This document shows positions 26,572 through 35,088 of a stretch of DNA of 64,000 nucleotides, in pieces. A model generated the notes under the pieces. It was not told where the DNA came from. It made no database searches and saw only the letters and a list, made by a program, of their open reading frames with translations. The position numbers were made by a program, and so were the translations under genes. Position 1 is the first letter of the stretch. Each line of letters begins with the position of its first letter. Source of the stretch: Candidatus Pelagibacter sp. RS39 (GTDB lineage Bacteria > Pseudomonadota > Alphaproteobacteria > Pelagibacterales > Pelagibacteraceae); NCBI RefSeq assembly GCF_002101315.1, contig NZ_CP020777.1:682001-746000 (forward strand), in the 5' to 3' direction.

Positions 26572-29500
26572 ATGCCAAATAATTTAAGATTTAAAACAAG
26601 TAAATTTATTGATGAAACTTATAGGGTTTCTTTTAAATTTAATAATAAAATATATTTTGGTTTTAAAGGTGATACTCTAGCATCAGCTTTATTGGCTAAT
26701 GGCATTCATCTTGTAGGACGAAGTTTTAAATATCATAGACCCCGTGGAATTATGACGTCTGGTTCTGAAGAACCTAATGCAATAATTCAATTACATGATA
26801 ATTCCTCAAGAACTGAACCTAATGTAAGAGCTACAGAAGTAGAAATATATGAAGGTTTAGTTGCATCTAGTCAAAATTGTTGGCCTAGCGTTAATTTTGA
26901 TATTGGAGGAATTAATAATCTATTATCCCCTATCTTACCTGCAGGTTTTTATTATAAAACTTTTATGTGGCCTGCAAGTTTCTGGGAAAAGTATGAATAC
27001 TTTATTAGAAAATCTGCGGGTTTAGGTAAATCACCTAAAGTAGCTGATCCAGACATATATGAACATAAATATATTCATTGTGATGTTTTAGTAATCGGAG
27101 CAGGTATATCAGGAATAATGGCAGCTAAAATGGCAGCTAAAAATGGTTTTAAGACTCTTTTAGTTGATGAAAAATCTTATTTGGGGGGATCCTCTATTTA
27201 TGATAACTCAGAATTTTCAAAGATTAATAATCAAATAACAAGTTCATGGTTAGAAAAAGAAATCAACGAAATATCTAAATTAGAAAATTTAGAAATAAAA
27301 ACAAGAACTAGCGTTGCAGCATTCCATGGATACAACTTTCTATTGGCTCGTGAAAATCTCACTGATCATTTACCGATTAATCAAAGAGAAAATAAAGTAA
27401 GACAAAGATTATTAAAAATTAGAGCTAAAAAAGTAATTACAGCAACTGGCTCAATAGAAAGACCTTTAATATTTGATAATAATGATCGTCCAGGGATACT
27501 GTTATCTTCAGCAATTAAAAGATATATTGATTTATACGGTGTGGCATGTGGTGAAAATAATATTCTTTTTACCAATAACGATACGGCATATGAAACAGCC
27601 ATGAGTTTAATTCAAAGAGGAATTAAAATTAATGCAATAATTGATAATAGAGAACAAATTGACTCTAAAATTTCATACGAAGTTGAGAAAAATAATATTG
27701 AAATTTATAAAGGTTATACTGTCGTTGATACTTATGGATATAGAAGAATTAATAAAATATCCATCATGAAACTTTCAAAAGATGGTCAAACAGTTATTGG
27801 TGACAAAACAAAGTTGAATTGTGATTGTTTAGGTGTATCTGGTGGTTGGACCCCAGCAGTACACTTGTTTACACAATCAGGAGGTAAATTAAAATTTAGA
27901 GAAGAAGACCAAGTATTTATACCTAATGTTTATCCTTCAGATCAAATAAGTATTGGATCTTGTAATGGAGACTTTGGTTTAGAGGAAATAATAAAGAATA
28001 CCTTATCTTCTATTAAAAAGTTTCTTGATATTGATAATTCTGAATACAAAACTGTTGAAACTATCTCAGGTTTAAATCAATCAAAGAGAAATATTTGGTT
28101 ATTACCATCTGATAAATCCATAGGGAAAACTAAGTCTTTTGTTGATTATCAAAATGATGCAACTGCAAAAGATATTAAATTAGCTCTAAGAGAAGGGTTT
28201 AGATCTATAGAACATGTAAAAAGATACACTACTACTGGTATGGGAACTGATCAGGGCAAACTTGGTAATATGCATGCTCTTGGAATTATCTCAGAAACAG
28301 CGGGAACTAAAATGGGTGAACATGGAACTACAACTTTTAGACCTCCTTACACACCTCTAACCTTTGGAACTATTGTTGGAAGAAATGTGGGAGAATTTTT
28401 TGATATATTCAGACGTACTCCCATACATGATTGGCATGTTGCAAACAACGCTGAGTTTGAAAACGTTGGTCAATGGAAAAGAGCTTGGTATTATCCTAAG
28501 GATAATGAAAATATGCATCAGGCAGTACAAAGAGAAAGTAAAGCTGCTAGAGACTCGGCGGGTATTTTAGATGCATCTACATTAGGAAAGATTGATATTC
28601 AAGGAACTGATGCCTCAGAATTTTTAAATCGTGTTTATACTAACGCTTGGTCAAAACTAGCTGTAGGTAAATGTCGTTATGGTTTAATGCTAAATGAAGA
28701 TGGAATGGTTTATGATGACGGCGTTACAACTAGATTGGGTGAAAATCATTATATCATGACGACCACAACTGGAGGTGCGGCTAACGTATTGGGAAAACTT
28801 GAAGACTATCTTCAAACAGAATGGCCTGAATTAGATGTCTATTTATCATCTGTAACTGATCATTATGCTACAATAAGTGTTTGTGGACCTAATAGTAAAA
28901 AAATTGTTTCAAAAGTTATTCCTGATTTAGATCTTTCTGATGAAAAGTTTCCACATATGTCATTTAAAAATGCGAAAATAAATAACATTAAATGTAGAGT
29001 AATGAGAATTAGTTTTACTGGAGAACATAGTTATGAAATTAATATTCAAGCAAATTTTGGTAAATCTGTTTGGGAAAAATGTATGGAAGCGGGTAAAGAT
29101 TTTAATATTACGCCCTATGGAACAGAAACGATGCACTTATTAAGAGCAGAGAAAGGTTTTATAATAGTTGGTCAAGATACTGATGCAACGCTGACACCAA
29201 TTGATTTACAGATGGATTGGATAGTAAGTAAAAAAAAATATGATTTTATTGGAAAAAGATCATTATATAGATCTGATACTATTAGAGAAGATAGAAAACA
29301 ATTGGTTGGTTTATTAACAGAAAATCCAGAGGAAGTTTTGGAGGAAGGCGCGCAGATAGTTGCTGATATAAAAAAATCACCAATTGAAATGTTGGGTCAT
29401 GTTACTTCAAGTTACTATAGCCCAAATTTAAAAAAATCAATCGCATTAGGTGTTGTAAAAGGCGGAAAAAAAATGTTAGGGCAAAAATTAATCATACCTA

Positions 29501-29583
29501 TGGAAAACAAAAATATCAATGTGACTGTAGCTGATCCAGTTTTTTTAGATAAAGAGGGTGAAAGATTAAATGCTAAATTATAA
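26572..29583 (+). CDS. soxA: Sarcosine oxidase alpha subunit
   Basis: 1003 residues. The N-terminal ferredoxin-like domain (about 15-100: FKGDTLASALLANG, FKYHRPRG) lacks iron-sulfur cysteines, as in the family. A nucleotide-binding domain starts with CDVLVIGAGISGIMAAKMA (about 167-185). The C-terminal 400 residues form a GcvT-like folate domain (DASTLGKIDIQGTDASEFL, then ISFTGEHSYEI). It channels the imine/formaldehyde carbon to tetrahydrofolate, yielding 5,10-methylene-THF. Its end overlaps soxG by 14 bases. Confidence 0.97.
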   Translation: MPNNLRFKTSKFIDETYRVSFKFNNKIYFGFKGDTLASALLANGIHLVGRSFKYHRPRGIMTSGSEEPNAIIQLHDNSSRTEPNVRATEVEIYEGLVASSQNCWPSVNFDIGGINNLLSPILPAGFYYKTFMWPASFWEKYEYFIRKSAGLGKSPKVADPDIYEHKYIHCDVLVIGAGISGIMAAKMAAKNGFKTLLVDEKSYLGGSSIYDNSEFSKINNQITSSWLEKEINEISKLENLEIKTRTSVAAFHGYNFLLARENLTDHLPINQRENKVRQRLLKIRAKKVITATGSIERPLIFDNNDRPGILLSSAIKRYIDLYGVACGENNILFTNNDTAYETAMSLIQRGIKINAIIDNREQIDSKISYEVEKNNIEIYKGYTVVDTYGYRRINKISIMKLSKDGQTVIGDKTKLNCDCLGVSGGWTPAVHLFTQSGGKLKFREEDQVFIPNVYPSDQISIGSCNGDFGLEEIIKNTLSSIKKFLDIDNSEYKTVETISGLNQSKRNIWLLPSDKSIGKTKSFVDYQNDATAKDIKLALREGFRSIEHVKRYTTTGMGTDQGKLGNMHALGIISETAGTKMGEHGTTTFRPPYTPLTFGTIVGRNVGEFFDIFRRTPIHDWHVANNAEFENVGQWKRAWYYPKDNENMHQAVQRESKAARDSAGILDASTLGKIDIQGTDASEFLNRVYTNAWSKLAVGKCRYGLMLNEDGMVYDDGVTTRLGENHYIMTTTTGGAANVLGKLEDYLQTEWPELDVYLSSVTDHYATISVCGPNSKKIVSKVIPDLDLSDEKFPHMSFKNAKINNIKCRVMRISFTGEHSYEINIQANFGKSVWEKCMEAGKDFNITPYGTETMHLLRAEKGFIIVGQDTDATLTPIDLQMDWIVSKKKYDFIGKRSLYRSDTIREDRKQLVGLLTENPEEVLEEGAQIVADIKKSPIEMLGHVTSSYYSPNLKKSIALGVVKGGKKMLGQKLIIPMENKNINVTVADPVFLDKEGERLNAKL

Positions 29584-30133
29584 CCATACTATCAAAGAAG
29601 AAAAATCATATCAAGGTCTACAAATGAATGAGGTTAAGCCTGTCATGAAGTTGATAGTAAGAGGTAAAAAAAGAGAATTTTTATCAGCAATTGGTAAATC
29701 TTTAAATATGGTTCTACCTACAAAAGCAAATACTTCTACTCAAAGTGAAAAATTGACTGCTTTATGGTTAAGTCCTGATGAATGGATGATTTTTTCAAAT
29801 AGTGTTGTTAAAGAAAATACAAACACATATGACATCGAAACACTTTTAAATAAAAACATATCTAAATTAAATTTAGGAGCTGTTGTTGACGTCACAGATC
29901 AATTTGTGAGGATTAATCTTAAAGGAGATAAAATTTATGATTTATTTCGAACAGGGTCTCCTTTTAATTTTAATGATTTTAAGGACAAAATTGGCTCGGT
30001 AACCCAAACAATTCTCGCAAAAATAGATGTGATTATTCATAATCAAAATAAAAATGAGGTTAATTTGTTTGTAAGGCGCTCATTTTCTGAACATTTGTTC
30101 TCATGGATGAATGATAGTGCGTCAAGATTATAG
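29570..30133 (+). CDS. soxG: Sarcosine oxidase gamma subunit
   Basis: 187 residues, GcvT-like fold without catalytic residues. ALWLSPDEWMIF, VVDVTDQFVRINLKG, LFRTGSPFNF and VNLFVRRSFSEHLFSWM follow the gamma-subunit pattern. It completes the four-subunit enzyme. The start lies inside the end of soxA. The next gene, the binding protein, begins 35 bases after its stop with no obvious terminator, so it may be transcribed with the sox genes. Confidence 0.92.
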   Translation: MLNYNHTIKEEKSYQGLQMNEVKPVMKLIVRGKKREFLSAIGKSLNMVLPTKANTSTQSEKLTALWLSPDEWMIFSNSVVKENTNTYDIETLLNKNISKLNLGAVVDVTDQFVRINLKGDKIYDLFRTGSPFNFNDFKDKIGSVTQTILAKIDVIIHNQNKNEVNLFVRRSFSEHLFSWMNDSASRL

Positions 30134-30168
30134 TCACATTTAGATCTCAAATAAGTTAAATAAAAAAT

Positions 30169-30936
30169 ATGAAAAAATTATTCTTAGTAGCATTATTTGC
30201 TCTTTTACCCTTTTCTCTTAACGCAGAATCTAATTTAGATAAAATTTTATCTTCTGGAGTACTTAAAGTGGGTACTACCGGAGATTGGGATCCTATGACA
30301 GTGAAAGATCCAGCAACCAATAAATATAAAGGTTTTGACATTGATGTCATGAACCAGCTAGCAAAAGACATGGGTGTAAAAATTGAGTTTGTGCCTGCAG
30401 AATGGAAAACTATTGTTTCAGGAATAACATCTGCACGATATGATATTTCAACTAGTGTTACGAAAACGCCAAAGAGAGCAGAAGTAGCTGGTTTTACCGA
30501 TACCTATTACAAATATGCTACTGTGCCACTTGTTCTCAAAAAGAATTTAAAAAAATTTCCAACTTGGGACTCACTTAATAATTCAAATGTTACAATTGCA
30601 ACTACTCTTGGTACTTCTCAAGAGGAAAAGGCAAAAGAATTTTTCCCAAAATCAAAACTAAACTCAGTAGAAGCACCAGCTAGAGACTTCCAAGAAGTCT
30701 TGGCAGGTAGAGCTGATGGTAATATTACAAGTTCAACAGAGGCAAATAAATTGGTAATTAAATATCCTCAGTTAGCAATCGTTCCAGATGGTGGAAAAAA
30801 TCCAGCATTTTTAGCAATGATGGTACCAAAAGGTGATACTAAGTGGAATGATTATGTCAATAAATGGATTAAAGACAAAAAATCTTCAGGCTTCTTCACC
30901 AAGTTATTAGCTAAATATAATCTAAAGAGCTTATAA
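30169..30936 (+). CDS. Periplasmic solute-binding protein of the amino-acid ABC family, resembling cyclohexadienyl dehydratase-type proteins
   Basis: 255 residues with a cleavable signal ([19 protein letters not shown]). The SBP_bac_3 fold starts at [29 protein letters not shown] and [18 protein letters not shown] are the usual ligand-site segments. VGTTGD, TLGTSQE and SSTEANKL resemble the Pseudomonas cyclohexadienyl dehydratase PheC, a binding-protein descendant, including a Glu where that enzyme has its catalytic one; this comparison is from memory. With a permease gene next to it, binding for transport is likelier than catalysis. The ligand is unknown; the sox context suggests a small zwitterion. 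Confidence 0.82.
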   Translation: MKKLFLVALFALLPFSLNAESNLDKILSSGVLKVGTTGDWDPMTVKDPATNKYKGFDIDVMNQLAKDMGVKIEFVPAEWKTIVSGITSARYDISTSVTKTPKRAEVAGFTDTYYKYATVPLVLKKNLKKFPTWDSLNNSNVTIATTLGTSQEEKAKEFFPKSKLNSVEAPARDFQEVLAGRADGNITSSTEANKLVIKYPQLAIVPDGGKNPAFLAMMVPKGDTKWNDYVNKWIKDKKSSGFFTKLLAKYNLKSL

Positions 30937-30957
30937 AAAATTAGTAATTAATTTTTT
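30937..30957 (+). terminator. AT-only stem-loop between binding protein and permease
   Basis: AAAATTA at 30937-30943 pairs with TAATTTT at 30949-30955 around the 5-base loop GTAAT, directly followed by more T residues. It could be a leaky terminator or mRNA 3'-end protector, letting the binding protein be made in excess of the permease as is usual for ABC systems. With no G-C pair in the stem the call is weak. Confidence 0.3.
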
Positions 30958-30976
30958 ATTCTTTATAAGTTAAAGA

Positions 30977-31708
30977 GTGAAAAATCTATTTTTATTAATT
31001 TTAATTTTTCCATTAACGTCGTGCAGTAAAGGTGAATTAAACTGGCTAATCTTATCACCGAATAACGTTGAAGGATTAACCAATCTAAAGTTTTTATTAA
31101 GCGGTTTAACAACTACTATCTATATAAGTGTAGTTTCAATTGTTATTTCAATAATTATTGGTCTTTTAATTGCAATTCCATCATTAGCTAAAAGTAAATT
31201 CTTAACCTACCTGAATATTGGTTATGTTGAGATTGTAAGAGCAATTCCTTTACTGGTTTTAATCTTATGGATTTATTATGGTCTTCCAATCATGACGGGT
31301 ATAAGTTTTAGCCCATTCGTTTCTGGTATCATAGCTCTATCAATAAGTGAAAGTGCTTTCCAAGCAGAAATATTTAGAGCAGGAATTAATTCAATAAAAA
31401 AATCACAATGGGAGGCTGGAAGTTCGTTAGGATTAAGTTTTTTTAGAAAATTAAGATTAGTTATTCTACCACAGGCAATAAAAAATATTTTACCTGCTAT
31501 TGGTAATCAATTTGTTTATGTGCTCAAAATGTCATCTTTAGTATCTATAATTGGAATTGGGGATTTGACGAGAAAAGCAAATGAATTAGTTGTGACAACC
31601 TATAGACCGTTGGAAATATATACATTTCTAATTCTAGAATATTTGGTCTTAATATTGATTGTATCTTATCTTGTTAGAAAATTAGAAAAAAAATTACAAA
31701 AAGACTAG
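30977..31708 (+). CDS. Amino-acid-type ABC transporter permease with lipoprotein-like N-terminus
   Basis: 243 residues from a GTG start; an in-frame stop just upstream and no ATG/GTG/TTG for the next 30 codons make this start nearly forced. The HisM/GlnP-type membrane domain covers about residues 40-240: TTTIYISVVSIVISIIIGLL, VEIVRAIPLLVLIL, and the ATPase-docking EAA loop EAGSSLGLSFFRKLRLVILP. The first 16 residues end in LTSC, a consensus lipobox, which is odd for a permease. No ATP-binding gene follows; the next gene is convergent, so the ATPase must be encoded elsewhere. Confidence 0.88.
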   Translation: MKNLFLLILIFPLTSCSKGELNWLILSPNNVEGLTNLKFLLSGLTTTIYISVVSIVISIIIGLLIAIPSLAKSKFLTYLNIGYVEIVRAIPLLVLILWIYYGLPIMTGISFSPFVSGIIALSISESAFQAEIFRAGINSIKKSQWEAGSSLGLSFFRKLRLVILPQAIKNILPAIGNQFVYVLKMSSLVSIIGIGDLTRKANELVVTTYRPLEIYTFLILEYLVLILIVSYLVRKLEKKLQKD

Positions 31709-32184
31709 TTTTTTTTTCTCCAATCCCATGGATACTCAAAATTCATAGACCACATTCCAAGCTTCTTTGATCTTGCATAATCTTCATCAGCAATAAACTT
31801 TTTAGAATATTTTCTGTATGCAAAAGCATAACCGTTTTTAACTAAATAACTCGATAAACTTAAATCATTTACAAAACATTCAGCAAGTATTCTTTTGTAT
31901 TGATCCCTTCCCTCTCTAATACAGATAATTTTATTATTAGCGATAATTTCAACAAGTAATTCTTTAGCTTGAATACCACAATTTATAGTTTCATTATTTT
32001 TTGTACATGTTTGTTTTATTTCAGGAGTATCGATACCACTAAAACGAATTTTTTCTCCATTTAAATGAATAGTATCACCATCAATAATCTTTATCTCATC
32101 TGATTTGACATCAAAATAATTAAGAAAAAAAAAAGTTAAACATATACTAATAACTAAAAAGAGGTTTATTTTGTTTAAATACAT
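31705..32184 (-). CDS. Thermonuclease-family (SNase-like) exported nuclease
   Basis: 159 residues. A hydrophobic N-terminal segment (about 6-25) is a signal or anchor. The SNase core follows: IIDGDTIHLNGEKIRFSGIDTPE (shown as IIDGDTI and RFSGIDTPE), GRDQYKRILAECFVNDL and SSYLVKNGYAFAYRKY. The metal-binding Asp and catalytic Arg/Glu positions look kept. It probably degrades nucleic acids in the periplasm or outside the cell, but family members with other roles exist. It overlaps the upstream MATE gene by 38 bases and the convergent permease by 4. Confidence 0.85.
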   Translation of the reverse strand: MYLNKINLFLVISICLTFFFLNYFDVKSDEIKIIDGDTIHLNGEKIRFSGIDTPEIKQTCTKNNETINCGIQAKELLVEIIANNKIICIREGRDQYKRILAECFVNDLSLSSYLVKNGYAFAYRKYSKKFIADEDYARSKKLGMWSMNFEYPWDWRKKN

Positions 32185-33517
32185 TATTTAAAAAATAACC
32201 AATAAATATTAAAACAACAATCCCCATAACCCAATTTGTAGCCATTATCGTATAGAATATATCCTTGTAATCACCACCTCTGATATTTATTACATACCAC
32301 AAGCTTAAGAAAGGAAACGCAGTTAATCTCAATATACTTAAATAAAGACTATATAGGGGTTTTTTAACAGCTTGAAATACAGCTGTAGTAATAAAAAAAA
32401 CTGGATAAATAGGTCCAATTAAAGCTGCAACCTTTAAATAAATAGCTCCACTCACAACTGCTTCTTGATTGTCAGTAAATAATGAAACAAAAAATTCTGC
32501 ACCAAAAAATATTATCATCCCAGCGATTGCCATAAATGAAGAGCCAAATAGCAGAGCCTTTGTATAAAGCTCTCTAATTCTATCGTATGCTTTAGCTCCA
32601 AAATTTTGACCACCAATAGAAAGAACTGCTGTATTCAGTCCTATCACTGGGAGTAAAAATACCTGTTCCACTCTTAATGCTGCTCCGTAACCAGCTGTTG
32701 CCAAATCACCAAACTGACCAATGAAATATAAAATATTAAATATTCCTACTCCAATAAATAACATACTAAACATTACAGGCACCGCTTGTTCAGTGAGTGG
32801 TTTTAAGTAATCAAATTTAGGAATAAAACATTTGGCTTTAAGATATTCCCTAATCTTACAATTATTTACTTTATATGCTAAGTAGATTGTTCCGATTAAT
32901 TGTGAAATTACTGTAGCTATTGCCAATCCAGCTATGCCAAATCCAGGAATAAATCCATATCCCCAAATAAAAAGGGGATTTAAAAAGATATTTAGAAAGA
33001 AACTAAATATTAAAACATTTCTATAACTTTTTGTATCACCTTGCGCATTTAAAGTTCCATTTAATGATATTTGGATTAGTACAATAAAAGTTCCATAAAA
33101 GATAATATCTAGATATTCTCTAGTTAGAGCTATACCAGCAGCATCAGATCCCATAACACCTAAAAGATAATTAGACGCGTTTAAACCAAATACTGTTACA
33201 AGTATGGAAACTGTAAATGCAAAAATTAAAGATTGAGCAACATACATCGATGCAACTCTCTCTTTCTTTTCACCAATGGAATTACCAATTAAAGCATTTG
33301 TAGCTGCTCCTAATCCAACACCAACAGCAATAATAGTAAAATAAATTGGAAATGATTTTGCAATAGCACTTATAGCTTCAGCAGAAATTCTTCCAGCAAA
33401 CCAAGTATCAACTAAATTATAAAAGGTTTGAAACAATGAACCAACACTTGCAGGTATAGTGACTTTTCTTAATAGTGTCCAAATCGGATCTTTAGTTAAT
33501 TTTATTGATTTAGACAA
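32147..33517 (-). CDS. MATE family efflux transporter
   Basis: 456 residues with about 12 membrane helices in two halves (MatE domains about 15-175 and 235-395). TIPASVGSLFQTFYNLVDTWFAGRI at the N-terminus (motif parts YNLVDTWFAG) and VEQVFLLPVIGLNTAVLSIGGQN (motif parts IGLNTAVLSIGGQ) are typical. It exports small cations or drugs using H+ or Na+; the substrate is not predictable. The start is TTG at 33517, preceded by AAGGA. It overlaps the nuclease gene at its end. Confidence 0.9.
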   Translation of the reverse strand: MSKSIKLTKDPIWTLLRKVTIPASVGSLFQTFYNLVDTWFAGRISAEAISAIAKSFPIYFTIIAVGVGLGAATNALIGNSIGEKKERVASMYVAQSLIFAFTVSILVTVFGLNASNYLLGVMGSDAAGIALTREYLDIIFYGTFIVLIQISLNGTLNAQGDTKSYRNVLIFSFFLNIFLNPLFIWGYGFIPGFGIAGLAIATVISQLIGTIYLAYKVNNCKIREYLKAKCFIPKFDYLKPLTEQAVPVMFSMLFIGVGIFNILYFIGQFGDLATAGYGAALRVEQVFLLPVIGLNTAVLSIGGQNFGAKAYDRIRELYTKALLFGSSFMAIAGMIIFFGAEFFVSLFTDNQEAVVSGAIYLKVAALIGPIYPVFFITTAVFQAVKKPLYSLYLSILRLTAFPFLSLWYVINIRGGDYKDIFYTIMATNWVMGIVVLIFIGYFLNNVFKQNKPLFSY

Positions 33518-33525
33518 AGTTATCC

Positions 33526-34434
33526 TTATTTAAATTCTTTTTGAAAAATATGTTTTTTTCCAGATTGTTTTGCTTTGTATATCTGACTTTGTCTCATTCT
33601 AAAACGTGATTTTTGAGTTTCTGTTAATTTATCATAGCAATTTGTGCAAGAAACTCCCTCCTCATACTTATTTGATCTTTTATCTTTAGGGGATATAGGC
33701 ATTCTGCATCCACCACATACAGAATATGATCCAACCTTTAATTTATGTTTTAAACTAATTCTGTTATCAAAAACAAAACATTCACCTCTCCATAAACTTT
33801 CGTTTTTGTTTATCTTATTTAAATAATTTAAAATTCCTCCATTTAGCTGATAGATATTTTTAAATCCTTTCTTTTTTAGATATACCGAAGTTTTTTCACA
33901 ACGTATTCCACCAGTACAAAACATTGCAACTGGTTTATTTTTTTTAAGTTTATTTAGGTACTTTGGAAAATCCCTAAAATTATTTACATTTGGATTAACC
34001 GATCTTTTAAAGGTACCAACCTTATATTCAAAAGGTTTTCTTGTATCAATTATATATGTATCCTTATTCTTTATTAGCTTATTCCATTCTTTTGGTTCTA
34101 AATGAGTTTCTATGTTTCTTTCTTTAGGATTGATAGTTAAATTCATTGGAACAATCTCTTTTTTAATCTTAACTTTAGGTTTATGAAATGGTTGAAATTC
34201 AGATTTAGACTCGTTGCTATTATCAAATTTTTTAAATAAAAATAATGATTTCAATTTTTTGGTAGTTTTATAAATATCTTTAGCATTCCCAGAAATAGTG
34301 CCATTTAACCCTTCTTTAGCAATGATTATGGTTCCTCGAATATAATTTGAAATAAGGAACTCTTGTAAAAAATTTTTATTCTTTTTTAAAGATTTAACCT
34401 TTACGAATTTATAAAAGCCAAAAACTTTAAACAT
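33526..34434 (-). CDS. trhO: tRNA uridine(34) hydroxylase TrhO (YceA/rhodanese family)
   Basis: 302 residues. An N-terminal acylphosphatase-like domain (GTIIIAKEGLNGTISG) is followed by a rhodanese domain (about 115-210) with Cys173 and Cys179 in FCTGGIRCEKT, and a C-terminal Cys-rich tail (VCGGCRMPIS, SCTNCYDKL). The family hydroxylates U34 of certain tRNAs using oxygen. It starts on the last base of the O-methyltransferase gene, and the two are probably co-transcribed. Confidence 0.93.
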   Translation of the reverse strand: MFKVFGFYKFVKVKSLKKNKNFLQEFLISNYIRGTIIIAKEGLNGTISGNAKDIYKTTKKLKSLFLFKKFDNSNESKSEFQPFHKPKVKIKKEIVPMNLTINPKERNIETHLEPKEWNKLIKNKDTYIIDTRKPFEYKVGTFKRSVNPNVNNFRDFPKYLNKLKKNKPVAMFCTGGIRCEKTSVYLKKKGFKNIYQLNGGILNYLNKINKNESLWRGECFVFDNRISLKHKLKVGSYSVCGGCRMPISPKDKRSNKYEEGVSCTNCYDKLTETQKSRFRMRQSQIYKAKQSGKKHIFQKEFK

Positions 34435-35084
34435 TATAGAACCCTACAAACAGTCATTCCATCTCCGAAAGGAACCATGACCTTTTCAATTCTTTTATCC
34501 TTAGAGATAAAATTATTTAAATCTCTTATACTTTTCGTATATTTGTCATTTATATCTTTATTAACAACTTCTCCATGCCACAATACGTTATCAATAATTA
34601 CTAAACCCTCTTTATTCAATAGATCTAGTGAAATTTCATAATATTTTTGGTAATTCATTTTATCTGCATCAATAAAGACTAAATCAAATTTTTCATTTCT
34701 AATACTCATCAAACTTTCTAACGCTGGTTTAATTATTGTTTTAATCTTATGATCTTGATTAGCTTTTTTAAAAAATTTTTGAGCAATTTTGTTTGTTTCT
34801 TCATTTTTATCTAACGCAATTATGCAACCTTCTTCTGGTAAAGCTAGGGCCATAGACAAAGTGCTTAAACCTGTAAAAGTTCCTATCTCAAGGACTTTTT
34901 TAATTTTGGAAACTTTAATAATCAAATGTAGAAATTGACATTGAGAAATAGAGATTTGCATTCTTTTCGAGTCACCAAGTGATAAGTTATAATCTATTAT
35001 TTCTTTTTGAATTGGATGCAATTTCAAACCATTTTTTAAAATATAATCTTGTAAATGTTTTGTTATATTAAGGTCTGAACCCAT
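34434..35084 (-). CDS. SAM-dependent O-methyltransferase (caffeoyl-CoA OMT-like)
   Basis: 216 residues, Methyltransf_3 family. SAM-binding motif I VLEIGTFTGLST (about 65-76), LVFIDADKMNY with metal-binding Asp (about 135-145) and IIDNVLWHGEVV (about 165-176). These fit the bacterial metal-dependent class that methylates catechols and, in some members, tRNA hydroxyuridine (TrmR). Being joined to trhO, which makes 5-hydroxyuridine, a role in methylating that product to mo5U34 is an attractive inference. Confidence 0.85.
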   Translation of the reverse strand: MGSDLNITKHLQDYILKNGLKLHPIQKEIIDYNLSLGDSKRMQISISQCQFLHLIIKVSKIKKVLEIGTFTGLSTLSMALALPEEGCIIALDKNEETNKIAQKFFKKANQDHKIKTIIKPALESLMSIRNEKFDLVFIDADKMNYQKYYEISLDLLNKEGLVIIDNVLWHGEVVNKDINDKYTKSIRDLNNFISKDKRIEKVMVPFGDGMTVCRVL

Positions 35085-35088
35085 AACC

